Assembly: GCA_004431415.1 (NCBI GenBank)
Contig: QPMI01000423.1
Span: 288,164 to 352,163 of the forward strand
Direction of reading: 5' to 3'
From: Cyanophora paradoxa
Taxonomy: Eukaryota; Glaucocystophyceae; Cyanophorales; Cyanophoraceae
Length of the DNA: 64,000 bases
Shown here: piece by piece, positions 45,001 to 55,623 of the stretch
Numbering within the stretch: the stretch's first letter is position 1
How the letters are laid out: the number at the start of each line of letters is the position of its first letter
The notes under the pieces: model-generated
What the model was told of the DNA's origin: nothing
The model's input: only the letters and a program-made list of their open reading frames with translations
Databases searched by the model: none
Made by a program: the position numbers and the translations under genes

Positions 45001-47837
45001 CGATGCCTGAGCCATCTGTTCCCGCTGCATCATACACGGTTACGAAGTCGTAATCTTGCTCCGTCTCGAAGAAAAGGAACTCTGGAGTGCCGGTCAGTCC
45101 ATTGTAAGGAGCTCGAGCAGAAGGGAACAGGGGAGGCCAACGGAGGGGCCCGCGCGCTGGGAGTTCATGCATATATATGTATATATATATACGATCATTG
45201 TAATATGGAAACAAAGCAAACCCAGATTGACGATGTATCCCTCGGGTGCGGAGATCATCCATAAGTAGGTTTTATATTCCCCGTACATGCCGCTGCAGTC
45301 CCGCGTGACGTTGTCGTACGTGCACGTGCCGAATTCGCCCGACGGGTCCGTGAGCAAGACAGTCCCTGTACATGTCTCTCGTCAGGCTGGCGGCGTTGGG
45401 CAGGCACGTGCAGGAGAAACGCCGCACCGTCAGCCCCGCCGGCGGACCCATCATCCACGACGCGCCACGAGACACGGTAATAATCCTTGCGGGTTGCAGC
45501 GGTCCAGTTAGCCCCAGGCTCCGGGTAGAGCCAACTGCGCCGCGCAGCCTGCGTGTCAGCGCCACGCGTGCAACCTCGGCAGAATCAGAGAAGGCAGGGC
45601 GCGCAGATAGATTACGGCGATGTTGCCGTTGCCTTTGATGGTTGGAATCGTTAGCGTGCTGTGATGAACGGCGCCGGGTTTGATCCAAAAGCCATCGTGG
45701 AAAAAAACATCGTTCGGCGAACAGCTTGAGTGCACTTGGACCTGCCATTCAGTTAGTGGAGGCGTTGGAACAGGGGATTCTATTGCATGGATCCCAACTC
45801 CCTCCCACAGATTAATATTGGGTCATGGCTTCAGCTGAAAGCTTAAAGACGCGGTTTGGTGCACGACGCACTTGAGGCCAGACGTTTATGCTGTTGAATC
45901 TGTTGATAGTTGAGATCGTGATCTCGACTGGACCCGCAGGCGCCGCAACGACGATGAGTGCCTGCCGCAAGCAGGACAGGCAGAAACAGTCAAGACACCA
46001 TCTACTCCGCTTCTTATTGGCGTGCGGCTTCTTTAATTTATAGCAGGATTCAATATCCTCAATCACGGAGTATTAGTAAACACCATCGAAAAGAAAACGA
46101 TATCGATTGCACAGCTTACTGAGCTATTATAGAAGAAATCGCGGCTCGTATACGTGCACATGCCCATGCGATCGCCAATGTCCCCTGAGCAGTTGTATAT
46201 GGCCTTGATATATTCGAACGCGTAAGGTCCTGTGTAGGGGGTATAATGCCCTGACGATGCCAAGGTTCATGACCAGGTACACGACGACCAGACGCGTCAA
46301 CAGCAAGTAAGCACCTCTAAAAATGTTCCACATGTTGAGGCAGGTGGGGTCTGGAGGGGCGTAGCCCGGTATGCGCGGCGGCACCGCGGGCGACCCCGAC
46401 CGAGGCGTGTTGGGGCACACGCGCGTTCCGGTGGAGGCTGCGGCAGCTCCCTGCGCCGCCGCGTACGCTCCGCCGTAGTAGCGGAGGGAGAAGCCGCCCG
46501 GTCGGAAGGCGAGGATCGTGAGGCTGAGATTCAAACTGGTTGCCAGGGGCTCGTGCAGGACGCAGGGGGTCAGAACCTCCCCCGACAGGGGCCCGCGGAT
46601 GTAGCGGGGGGCCAGCGGGGCGCCCTCTGCGTCCACTCCTGCGAACGTGAGCTGCGAAGAGGCGTGAGTCGACGTCCTCGCCCGAGCGCGGGAAGGTCTA
46701 GAGACGGACCACGAGCATATCCGCAAAGGTGAGGTCCGCGTAATCGAACCGCACTAGAATTCCCGCGGCCGGAGGCGAAAACATCCTGTGCAGGCGTGAG
46801 GGTGGAGCGGGGCGCGGGCGCCAAGCTCGAGGGCCGGGCGGCGCGGGTGCCGCAGCGCACCAGTCGACAGTAGAGAGAGCAGGCAGGCCATCTCCGCGGA
46901 GTTCGAGCGTACCGTTGTCGGCCGCGAGCGGGCACGGATCGGGACCTGCACAGAATCCTGGCGACAGCATGCATAAGACAATCGCGAGTGGACTCCCAGC
47001 TCGATGCAAAGCGAGCAGCGCAGGGCAGCATTTGGCACCGGAGTCGGCCCCGCAGGTCCACGCAAAGCTCACGTTGTACGAGGTTACGTTGTCCCCCTTC
47101 ACGCTGAGAAGCCAGACCCGCACCGATGCCACGTCTGCACTACGGCCCGCCAGCACCATCAAGGGCAGGCCCGCCGTCGACGGCACGTCGTTCGGCACGG
47201 TGCCCAATGGCACTTCTGTCCCGTCCGACAGCACGTCGTTGATCTTGTCACGGCGCGATCAGCATTAATTACACAGTCTTTTGAATAACAACGGCGAGAG
47301 CGGGGGCCGCACCGACAGATCGTGCCATGGGTCCAGGGACAAGGAAGTGAAGCGAACGGCGCAAGGGAAGGCGGACGGCGTGATTGTCCTGCAACGGCAA
47401 GGGGCGCACGCGCAGCTCAAACGAAGCCAACATCGTTAAACGGCGCTCTCCCCTTCCGCGCTTCAGCTCGCACCAGTCGGCGGGGTCGGTGTCTAGGTCC
47501 GTCGGCGTATAAACGATCGTCTGCACGCCCGCGTCCGTGGTACAGTCGAACGAGGCCGTGCCGAGCGCCGCGCAATCCCCATAAGCTTCGCGTGGCAATG
47601 ATCAGCGTCAAATTTCATATGTATATATATATATATATTGGGCGAGCTTAAGCTTGCAATTGCAGTTGAGCCGCTAATTGGTGCTACTGGCGCCGGCCAT
47701 GGCGGGGGTTGCTCACCGTTTATCTGCGCGGCGACCGAGGAGAGCGCAAGGCAGAGCACCACGCCAAGCAGGATTCGGAGGCGCCACCTCCCGCTGGCCC
47801 CACGCCGATGGGGCTCCCGGTCCAGAGCTCCGCCCAT
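30044..47837 (-). CDS. Giant multidomain membrane receptor: CUB / lectin-like / IPT-TIG / beta-helix repeats / Cys-rich stalk / multi-helix membrane domain
   Basis: I read one spliced gene on the minus strand. Start at 47837 with a signal peptide (LRILLGVVLCLALSSVAAQ). Then CUB-like modules (LLQIYDGGDRSAALILETRG near 43.9 kb; DYDFVTVYDAAGTDGSG near 45.05 kb); a lectin/laminin-G-like exon (43520-42780; FEVLLGGG, LSFSLGD, DDGLALVIV); and at least six IPT/TIG repeats (42.7-40.4 kb), for example YGPREGGNIVTIRGTALG, EGPIEGGVSVTVTGR and VSVHGGDLVAITGTAF. From 40 to 34.2 kb lie right-handed beta-helix/POMP-like repeats rich in GG-A-N motifs, for example GGGAAYVANLAAASFEDSEF. Next a Cys-rich GCC2/GCC3-type region (CPPGTYSLEDSTFRGKEC, EGYNGNLCTVC), then membrane helices (AAAVITFLIVIAAFLI near 33.1 kb; VIGWISIPLLCVLIPCVILV near 32.4 kb; several from 32.1 to 31.3 kb) and a Ser/Pro/acidic tail to the stop at 30044. 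The order fits large protist surface receptors. Exon joins were not all resolved; it could be two genes. Confidence 0.78.
31188..31218. repeat. G run (C run on the gene strand) in a receptor intron
   Basis: A run of about 30 nearly pure G on the + strand lies in the intron between the helix exon ending near 31240 and the tail exon that includes RYGLVERLDELLSGK. On the gene strand it is the C-rich pyrimidine tract before the acceptor. Confidence 0.6.
36256..36303. repeat. 17-bp tandem repeat in a receptor intron
   Basis: A TGGCGCATGTGCGACTG unit is repeated about 2.7 times between two beta-helix exons of the receptor gene. It appears to lie in an intron because the beta-helix reading frame stops here. 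Confidence 0.6.
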
Positions 47838-48816
47838 GCAAGCCTAGACCTCCGCAAGTTCGCCACTTGCAATACTGGGCATTCGTCCAGAACAACCCTG
47901 TTCCAGTCCCCGGCCCGGGACACCCGGCTGCAGATGGGTGATGAAAAGCGAGTCGTCCGCCAGCTGCAGCTGCAGGCTGCGTCGAGTTCCCCTCCGGCGT
48001 CTTAACGTGCGGCCGCGGTATCCAGCGATACGTATACGTATCGTGCACCGCGCCGTCTCACACCGCGGCACGTCCGCGTGCACGCTTCCATCGCATGGCC
48101 AGGGCTGAGCGCATCTCAGAGTCTGGCGCGTATGGAGGAGAGAGCACCACGGCCGCCGCAAGGGCTGCGATCGCGAGCTGAATGTGATGTATACGTATAC
48201 GCTGCGTTGGCCCAGTGGAGAAACTTCGATGCTTCAGACCAAGTTGACGCTCTAGATCCGCGTCTGCTGTTATGCCGCGCGCAGTGCTTCGCCGAACTTC
48301 AGAACTGCGCATGCCATGATGCCGCAGGCGTGCCGCGAATTACCGCTGCTGCCAGGCTGCTACTCAGCTGCATGTACGGCTGCTCCGCCGGAGGCTTTGG
48401 TCCGGCCGCACGTGCACGGGAGCCGTCGGGAGTCGGGACTCGGGAGTCGGGACTCGGGACTCGGGAGGAAGCCTCAGCAGGGGCTCTCGGAAGCAGGGTA
48501 CACGTGCTTCAGCAACAGCTCGAGCGCGTACCTCGAGGGGCTCCAATCGCTAATTGACCGTAAAAAGAATCATTGAATTCGAAAGACGCAGGCTCACGCA
48601 GCCCATTGCCAAATCTACTAGGGAGTAGTAGGGACCTACTACTATGGTTCTAGGTAGCTGCATCATCAGCCTGCATGACTGGCATTGACTGCTTTTCATG
48701 ACGCCATAATTGACGACGATTCAGTTTTTACTCCCCGGAGTTTTCTTTCGGTTTTTCTTTTGAGCTCCGCGCCATTGGTCCACTTCTTTCTTCGCCCCCC
48801 TAGACTCTATAATGGG
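47838..48816. other. Upstream region of the receptor gene, no supported gene
   Basis: This presumably holds the receptor promoter. A 10-bp direct repeat based on GGGACTCGGGAGTC (about 48426-48470) is repeated four to five times. A minus-strand frame 48312-48058 has a short hydrophobic stretch but no domain, and could only be a 5' exon if the receptor starts further upstream. A TATACGTATACG palindrome lies near 48190 and another near 48030. Confidence 0.4.
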
Positions 48817-49096
48817 TACCGTAGAGCAGGAAAATAGTGGGCCGGAAATTAGTGGACTAGAAAACTTGGTCCTCCCTTATATTAATTAGGCAAAATACTG
48901 GAGCCCGAAATTAGTGGACCAAAATCTTGTACATGTTCGGCTTGTATGGGGCGGTAATACTGGGGGGTAGTGTATGGGGCAGCTTAGCAGCTGGGAAATA
49001 CTGGAGCCCGAAATTAGTGGACTGACTCAAGTTTTCGGTCCACTAATTTCGGGCTCCACTAATTTTCTGCGTCCAGTATTTTCCTGCTCTACGGTA
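48817..49096. mobile_element. MITE-like non-autonomous element with terminal inverted repeats
   Basis: The left end TACCGTAGAGCAGGAAAATA (48817) is matched in inverted orientation by the right end (about 49077-49096) over 20 bases with no mismatch. Inside, an AAATTAGTGGAC word occurs at about 48846, 48910 and 49011 in one orientation and at about 49040 in the other, so the ends extend into longer imperfect inverted repeats. The element is about 280 bp, has no ORF and is AT-rich against its surroundings. I cannot identify a clear target-site duplication. Family unknown. Confidence 0.7.
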
Positions 49097-49900
49097 CTTT
49101 ACACTTTCAATCGTGTTTGTTTCATATTCCGCGTTTTTTCGAATTCCACCCGGTGCGGCGGTGAGTCGGTGACCTGTAATGAAAAAAATTGCCAAGTTCC
49201 TGTCACGATTCCACGATTCCGGGGATCCTAGGCCTGTGCGGCTGTTGCCTCTCAGTGTTTAGCCGCCGCGGCGCTGTCACAGTGTGTGCGGGCCACAGTG
49301 CGGCGCGCTAGCTATGTATGGCAAATTTCAGCTATTTTTTGAGAGACTACGGTAGGGCGAACCCCCCGTATACTAGTTAAAAGACAACAAAGCAATCGCA
49401 AATCAAAGAAGTCGCAAGCTTAAGCAGGCGCATGTACAGCACGTACACGTACACTAGAACTAGCAGCCGCAGAGCCAGAGCTCGAGACAAGAGACGAAGT
49501 GGGAACAGTAACGGACGAAGAAGATGAAGCAGCTGGATGTGTATATATGTGAACTAGATAGATCGAGGCACCAGCCTGGCAGCTGTGGATCAGGCAAAAC
49601 AAGCGACGACTGAAGACTGACTTGCGGCACCGTAGATGCTAAAAGCTTTAAGTAGAGGAGAGGAATCAGCCTCTGGTCTCAATTCTGACCGAAGGGAAGA
49701 AGAGACCAGAGGCTCTAGTATCCACTTTTGATCCACAAATCGAGGTTCCTCTCGAGGTTTTGGGTATTAGGTATGCTATGGATCGCTGTTAAAGATTCCG
49801 TGATGTCATTATGATGTCATTATGACAATGACCTATTGTTAAAAGATTCGGAGATGTCACTATGACGATCAATAGGTGTTAATAGATTCTGTCAGCTGAC
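49097..49900. other. Intergenic region with hairpin and short repeats
   Basis: An inverted repeat with 13-base arms AGCCTCTGGTCTC at 49668-49680 and its complement at 49702-49714 (21-base loop) can form a strong hairpin. At 49785-49885 a block of roughly 45-50 bases containing GTTAAAAGATTC and GATGTCA.TATGAC is repeated two to three times imperfectly. The region is AT-richer than the gene blocks. No coding sequence is supported. Confidence 0.5.
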
Positions 49901-50035
49901 TGTGGTAGGGTACGGTGATATTGTGAAGTTCTGCAGCCTCTTACTGGGCTTGGTGGTGAACAGGCGGCATCGCTGGCCGGCGGTCGCGATCGTTCGCGAT
50001 CGCGCATCGGGTTCATTAGAAATACGTATCCCACA

Positions 50036-52022
50036 TTGCCGTCCGCCACATACCCCTCTGCGCTTGTCATCTTGCAGCTGAGGTGCTCTGCCGCTTCAAC
50101 TGTTGCGCGCGTGTCGCCGACGCTTGCCATCGCTTTCCCGGTATCGATGGCATCGTCGGAACGGCCGGCAAGTCGGGAAGTGCCGGCAGTTCCCGTGCTG
50201 TGTGGGTGCCGGCCCGGGGCTGGCGTTCAATGCGCCCCTTGCGTGGGCCGCATCCTGCAGCAGACGTTCCCGAAGGCGCCGCTACACCCGTCGATGACCT
50301 CGTTGCCGGGCTGTATCGGAGCGCGGTTCGTCCTGTCAGTGTTTTGCGCCGTCGTACGCGCGCGTTTCCTCCGTAATCGTATACGTATTTCGTGCCGCAG
50401 TTAGTGCTCGCACGCGATGATCAGAGCCGCGTCGTTGAGTGGCCAGTGGCCGACTCTGCGCTCCTCTTACTGTGCCACGCCGTCACTTGTATCTCTGCCC
50501 TTTCAGCGGAGGATCGGGCGAAAGTCATCGCTTTGGCTGCCGCGGACCAGGTGCATTCCGCCCGTTCGTCTCTCTTTGGAGATGGCACGGCCTGATCGAG
50601 AGCGTGGTTACTGATTTGCAGCGGATTTCTAGGATGCTCACCGCCGCTAACATCGATCTCGCGAATATCGATGTCGACGAAATGGGGCAGAGATATGAGG
50701 TGTGCATGTACGATTGCCTTTTCATAGATCTGCGGCCAGCCATATCATGATACCTGCCTCTCTGATGTCACAGAGCGAGTTGACGGAGTTTGCAAGTGCT
50801 GATTCCGCCGCCCGGATGGCCCTTGATCCTGGTCAAATCTATGAACATTGCCAGTTTCTGGCTGAGGTCCAGCTAACGCGGTACAACTTCAAGAGCGCGG
50901 GGAATGTCGCACTGGTGGGTTTTTTGTGCCTGTTATTTGCGCATTCGTCCCCCTCGTTCTCTGTTGATCGCCTGAACCTTGCAGGTTGGCATGTCCTTTC
51001 AGCAGACGATCCTCAAGCTGAATTCAAGCATTCCGTCGTACCCCGTTCTTCATTATACCCTGGCGCTGTCCCGGCTGGAGCAGGGGGATATCTCCGGTGC
51101 TACGTATTGGGCTGAGGCGCGGGGAAGCTGCTTGCTCTGTCTTTCGCGTGGCGCGTTACTAGTTGCTGACTTAGAGCGTGCAGGCCGCATTCAAGCTTAT
51201 CAGGGACACCGACGCGACCGAAAGCAAGCGCTGCTGTGTATGGGATCACTTGTTCATTAAGGTAGAGTGCCTGATCCGGCGACTGGCACTTTTGTCTGAT
51301 GAGGTTCTCCGCTATTGCGAGGTTAGTAACCTCTCTATTCGCTATCTAGAATATGCATTCCCTCCCTAGGATATGCATTGTTGATTAACCGGCAGCTGCT
51401 GTGGTGGATCTCTGAGCGGTGTTGCGGGTCCTGCCTACTGTCGCAATACCGTCTCGAGCGAGCTGCTTCCACTCTTGGCACTATGTTCATGTGGGTGGAC
51501 CGGTCGAGCGACGCAAGCAACGTCTACCAAGTTAGTGTGGCTCACGTGCATTGCTTTCGCTTCTTCTTTGACACGGGGCTGATTTGCAGAAATTCGTGAT
51601 GCTCACCGAGGAGAAAATCGGCAAGCATACTGTGCACTATGTAAGGGCACTCATGCATGGTGCTGCTTTCAACGAGAAGGTTCTCAAGCGCATCGACAGA
51701 GCCCAGTCGCTTACCAAGGTGCATAATTGCCTTGGCTGATGTAGTCGGGGCGTGCAATGTGGCTGTAATTGAACTCGTGCAGATAGCGATACTGATCGCA
51801 GCCGACGTCGACCGGAACCTGTTAACCTTCCGCGAGAACGGACGGGTGTGTCACGGCGCTCTCGCGATAATAACGTGCCTCGTTCGCTGATGTTGCCTTG
51901 CCATGGATATTCTCACTGTGTCTATCTGGTAGATTGCGCGACTCTACGTGAACCTTTCGGATTACAATCTTCTACCGGTCGAACAAGTTCGTCGCCGTCA
52001 GGGGCAGTGCCCCCCTGTATAG
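50036..52022 (+). CDS. Unrecognised spliced gene, helical protein
   Basis: A chain of exon-like blocks lies on the + strand with introns of about 60-100 bases: LVLARDDQSRVVEWPVADSA (about 50400), GLIESVVTDLQRISRML (about 50590), SELTEFASADSAARMALDPG (from 50773 after ATGTCACAG), VGMSFQQTILKLNSSIPSYP (from 50985), YWAEA|AFKLIRDTDATESKR (across 51117-51183), YRLERAASTLGTMFMWVD (about 51445), KFVMLTEEKIGKHTVHYVRA (about 51590) and RLYVNLSDYNLLPVEQ (about 51935). The blocks look helical, a little TPR-like (LARLEQGDISGATYWAEA spacing), but I recognise no family. Intron 51117-51183 would be GC-AG. Codon use is less GC-biased than in the left-hand genes. Start, end and completeness are unknown; it might continue into the C48-like block downstream. 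Confidence 0.45.
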
Positions 52023-52961
52023 GTCATACATAGGGTTCAGGAGTGCATCGACTGTCCTCTTTCTTCCCCCACTTCCCTGAACTGGGCTTGTTTTTATATG
52101 CTGTCCATTGAATGGACGTGATTGAGCGTCTGTATGTGCTCGTGTACAGCAGTTCGCTGAATTTAGGGACTTTTGCATCCAGTGACGTTAGCTGGTTGCC
52201 TCTGGTTCGCCCTCCGGGTCCCTGCCTCGTTGTTCGAGTGCCTACTGTGCTTTCCGCGTCCCGCCTCGCGTTCGATGGGTGGTGCCGCTATCCTGCTTCC
52301 ATCCGGGCAATGAACGGTCGTTTGTCTCGTGCGGCATCTACGGCATGCAGACACGCTGAATGCTGCAATGAGCTCACGCGTATACGTATGTATACGCGAA
52401 TGCGGGGAACCGACTTGATTATCTGTGTACCCGGCACTTCGTTCACCGGCCCTCCTTGTCACTGTTCGGCGCTCGTTGTCCGTTTTTGAGCCGCTGCTGG
52501 TTGATGCGATCGGGCGGGCGCTTCTTCACCATCTGCCGTATTGTCCCTGCCGTGTGATGCCTCCCAAGAGAAGGTGTGTAACCGTAGCGGTTTCAAGCAC
52601 TTTCGTCAAAGTGATCTGATCGCCGAGCCGTAGCTCATCTGTTTTGAACTCGGCCGGACGCGAGGCTGCCGTCTCTGTTCCGGCTGAGGGCTACGGGGCA
52701 ACTGACGAGCATGTTGACGTGTGTCCCTTTTTGCGTCTGCCGCTGGGTGTCTTTATTCTTGACGCACGTTTGCCTAGGGGATGGAGAATGCGCGTGGAAC
52801 TCCAATTGGGAAGCGCGGCAAGGGGAATCAAGCGCGGCAGAGGACGATCAGCCGGCCGCATTCAGAACAGACAGTCCCATCCTCCAAGGATTGGCTAACG
52901 GTGAAAGCGTAATGATTGCGTTGGTTATGGTTTTTCTAGCTTCGTGTGCTGACATGAGACG

Positions 52962-53650
52962 CGCAGGACGTTCACGTTGCCTGCACGACATCTGGGGCTC
53001 TCAAGTCCAAGAAGTACAATCACTTGCTTCAGCGCGTGATGCTCGCGTACCCGATGCACGAGCAGCTGCTCCTGCAGTCTCTACGCAGCCTGAGTACTCC
53101 AGATAGAGCGGCGAACCTTATGTTGAATGGTGGTAGTGCTGTGTGCTTTTCGTGTCCTGTTACTACAGGGGACAACGTTGATCCCCGCGGATTTGGAGAG
53201 CATTTTTGCCTGATGTCCGTAATGAAGGAGTTGAAGCAAATTCGCTGGTTCGATTCGAAAGGAGACGGCATGCCGGAAGAGCTAGAGGTAGAGCTACATC
53301 GTCTTTTCCCAGATTATATCTGCACTCTTGCAGTTCCACCTGGCTTCAAGCTGCAGACTGGAGTGATTAATTGCGGCGATTGGGTTTGTGTCTGCTTCGA
53401 AGCTACTTTGGAGGAGCTTGATATTGGCATGAGCTCGCCTGTCTGGCCTGCTGCAGTCGATTGGATTGCCCTCGATATTGCGAACTTCAGCGTTGAGGAG
53501 ATGACGAAGGTCATGACGATATCAAGATCGAACCACACCTTTATTTCGCGCAAACGCAAGACTTCCATCGCTCTGATGGAGGAGCAAGTTATGAAGTCCA
53601 CGGACCAAGTTCCTGCGTTGGACTTTTCTGCATGTTCGTCCTGCCTATAG
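52962..53650 (+). CDS. Ulp1/C48-like cysteine protease, transposon-type, copy A
   Basis: The open frame runs from the acceptor-like CGCGCAG before 52969 (DVHVACTTSGALKSKKYN, in another phase) and from Met 53024 to the stop at 53648-53650 (208 aa). Its core resembles the C48 (SUMO protease-like) fold: GEHFCLMSVMKELKQIRWFDS gives the expected His then Asp at the end of adjacent strands, and FKLQTGVINCGDWVCVCFEA gives the Gln six residues before the Asn-Cys-Gly that stands for the usual Asp-Cys-Gly. Such proteases process SUMO-like proteins or are carried by DNA transposons as accessory ORFs. The 52.34-52.96 kb stretch upstream has further short open blocks, so the N-terminus is probably in more exons. 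Similarity is by motif only and weaker than for the housekeeping genes. Confidence 0.5.
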
Positions 53651-53847
53651 CGGTATATGTCTACTTTCCTGTTATCCCTTGGATGATGTTTTCATTGCGG
53701 CAGGTGTGATGCCCTCCACTATTTTTTCGTCGGACTAAACTTCTGGAAGCTTAAGGTCTGTGGCTGCATGACTGCCAGCGCCGCGGCGCTGCTCTCACTT
53801 CTGAGAAGCCAGCTAGTATTACACTTGTATTCGTACAATTTAGTTTG

Positions 53848-53950
53848 TCGGCCGCGGGCGGGGCGTGGCGGGGCGGGGCGGGCGGGGCGGGTCAGGGCGG
53901 CCACGGGGCAGGGCGGACGCTGGGTGGGCGGGGCGGCCGCTGGGCGGCCT
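53848..53950. repeat. G-rich GGGGC-type tract
   Basis: Repeated GGGGC/GGCGGGGC units on the + strand separate the C48-like ORF from the first array. The copy at about 60555-60660 differs by several single-base losses. The tract has G-quadruplex potential. Confidence 0.6.
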
Positions 53951-53976
53951 GTGGGGGTGGCCGGTGCGGATAGTCC

Positions 53977-55175
53977 CGGCCGTCCCGGTCCAGCCGCGAA
54001 AGCGCCTCGAGTTGGGTTGCCTGCGCTCACCTAGTCGCGCGGGGCGCGGCGTCGAAGGGCGGGGAGGTGCGCACGAAGCGAGAGATGAGCCGCCGCTATG
54101 CCCCGGCCGCCGCCGGCGCGAGGACGCTGCGAGTTCACCTCCCTGTGCCCGCCCCGTCGCGCGAGGCGTGGACGCGGAGAGCACAGTATGCACCCGCTGC
54201 GTCCGGGCCGCGCCCGCCGCGAAGGCGCCGCGACTCGGTGAGGCGAGCTACCTGCGCCCGTCCGGTCGCACAGGGCGCGGCGTGGAAGGGCGGGGAGGGC
54301 CGCACCAAGCGAGACATGGGCCGCCGCTGCACCCCGGCCGCCACGGCCCTGACGCGAATTGAAGGCGCCGCGAGTTGGGTCGCCTGCGTTCACCTCGTCG
54401 CGCGGGGCGCGGCGCTGAAGGTCGGGGAGGCGCGCACTAAGCAAGAGATGGGCCGCCGCTGCGTTCCGGCCGCCCCCGCCGCGCGGGCGTCGTGAGTCGA
54501 GATCCCTGCGCCCGTTCCGTCGCGCGAGGCGCGGCGCCGAAGTGCTTGGAGGCCCGCACCAAGTAAGAGATGGTCCGCCGCTAGCACTGCGCCCTGCGAG
54601 GCGGGTCGACTGCGCTCGGCTTGTCGCGCGGGGCGCGGCGGTGAATGGCGGGGAGGCGCGCACGAAGCTATAGATGGGCCGCCGCTGCGTCCCGGTCGCC
54701 CCCGCCGCGAAGGCACCGCGAGTAGAGCTACCTGCGCCCGCTCCGTCGCGCAGGGCGCGGCTGGGAAGGGCGGGGAGGTTCGCACCAAGCGAGACATGGC
54801 CCGCCGCTGCACCCCGGGCGCCCCGGCCCTGGCGCGAAGGCGCTGCGGGTCGGGTCGCCTGCCCTCACCTCGTCGCGCGGGGCGCGGCGCTTAAGGGCGG
54901 GGAGGCGCGCACCAAGCGAGAGATGGTCCGCCGCTGCGTTCCGGCCGCCCATGCCGCGCGGGCGTCTTGAGTCGAGATCCATGCGCCCGCTCCGTCGCGC
55001 GAGGCGCGGCGCCGCAGTGCGGGGAGGCCCGCACCAAGTAAGAGATGGGCTGCCGCTGCGCCCTGCGAGTGGGGTTGCCTGCGCTCTGCTTGTCGCGCGG
55101 GGCGCGGTGGCGAAGGTTGGGGAGGCGCGCACCATGCGAGAGATGACCCGCCGCTGCGCTCCAGGCGGCTTACTA
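53977..55175. repeat. GC-rich tandem array 1 (about 120-bp units), copy A
   Basis: About ten units, each with a core like CACCAAGCGAGAGATG followed by CCGCCGCTGCG, have core starts near 54084, 54187, 54314, 54447, 54568, 54672, 54795, 54922, 55044 and 55141. Spacing is 97-133 bases. Units vary but share GTCGCGCGGGGCGCGGCG and GGCGGGGAGG blocks. Open frames through the array shift between units and look non-coding. Confidence 0.8.
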
Positions 55176-55620
55176 TATTCTAGTCCATGTCCTAGCTAAC
55201 GAACTTCGTACCGTGGACTGAAAGCAAGATGGCGAATAAGACCCACTCCCTGGATTCGAACCAGGGTCTATGCGATGTGAGCAGCCGTTCCGGACGGCTG
55301 GTCTAGATCTTCGGGTACCGAATATCCAAGCTTCCGCCCGAACCATTTGGCCGTTGTCGCCGGTCATTTTCTCTTCGGGCGGCCTACGTAGTCCATGTCC
55401 TAGGTAATGAACTGGTAGTTATTTATCCTCTGCTAAACAATCAACGTGTGCGCCCGCAAGGAATCTATGTATCTATCTAGACCGCCGCCAGGGCTGTGGC
55501 CCCGCTGCCGTGCTTGCAGCTGCGAACTTCAGGGCTTGGCCTCTGCTTGCAGCTGCGGACTTGGCCTCTGTGACCGCCGCCGACGCACTCTAGCTTGGGA
55601 TTTTTGTTCTCAATTGCTAT
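55176..55620. repeat. Array tail with tRNA-like T-arm, copy A type 1
   Basis: This is a lower-GC tail after array 1, starting TACTATATTCTAGTCCATGT. On the minus strand it holds a perfect B-box GGTTCGAATCC (55252-55262) in a T-arm-like hairpin, preceded by a hairpin AGCCGT...ACGGCT like a long variable arm, and an A-box-like GGCCAAATGG about 75 bases upstream (near 55345). An acceptor stem does not form, so it is a tRNA-derived or tRNA-like sequence, not a tRNA gene. Confidence 0.55.
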
Positions 55621-55623
55621 CCT

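Noticed and set aside
48058-48312. Minus-strand frame with a hydrophobic stretch upstream of the receptor
   Set aside because: The frame 47837 has a better signal peptide, and no splice joining the two could be supported.
55230-55360. A tRNA gene on the minus strand
   Set aside because: The T-arm and B-box are excellent, but no acceptor stem or anticodon arm can be paired, and the T-stem is broken in the other tails.
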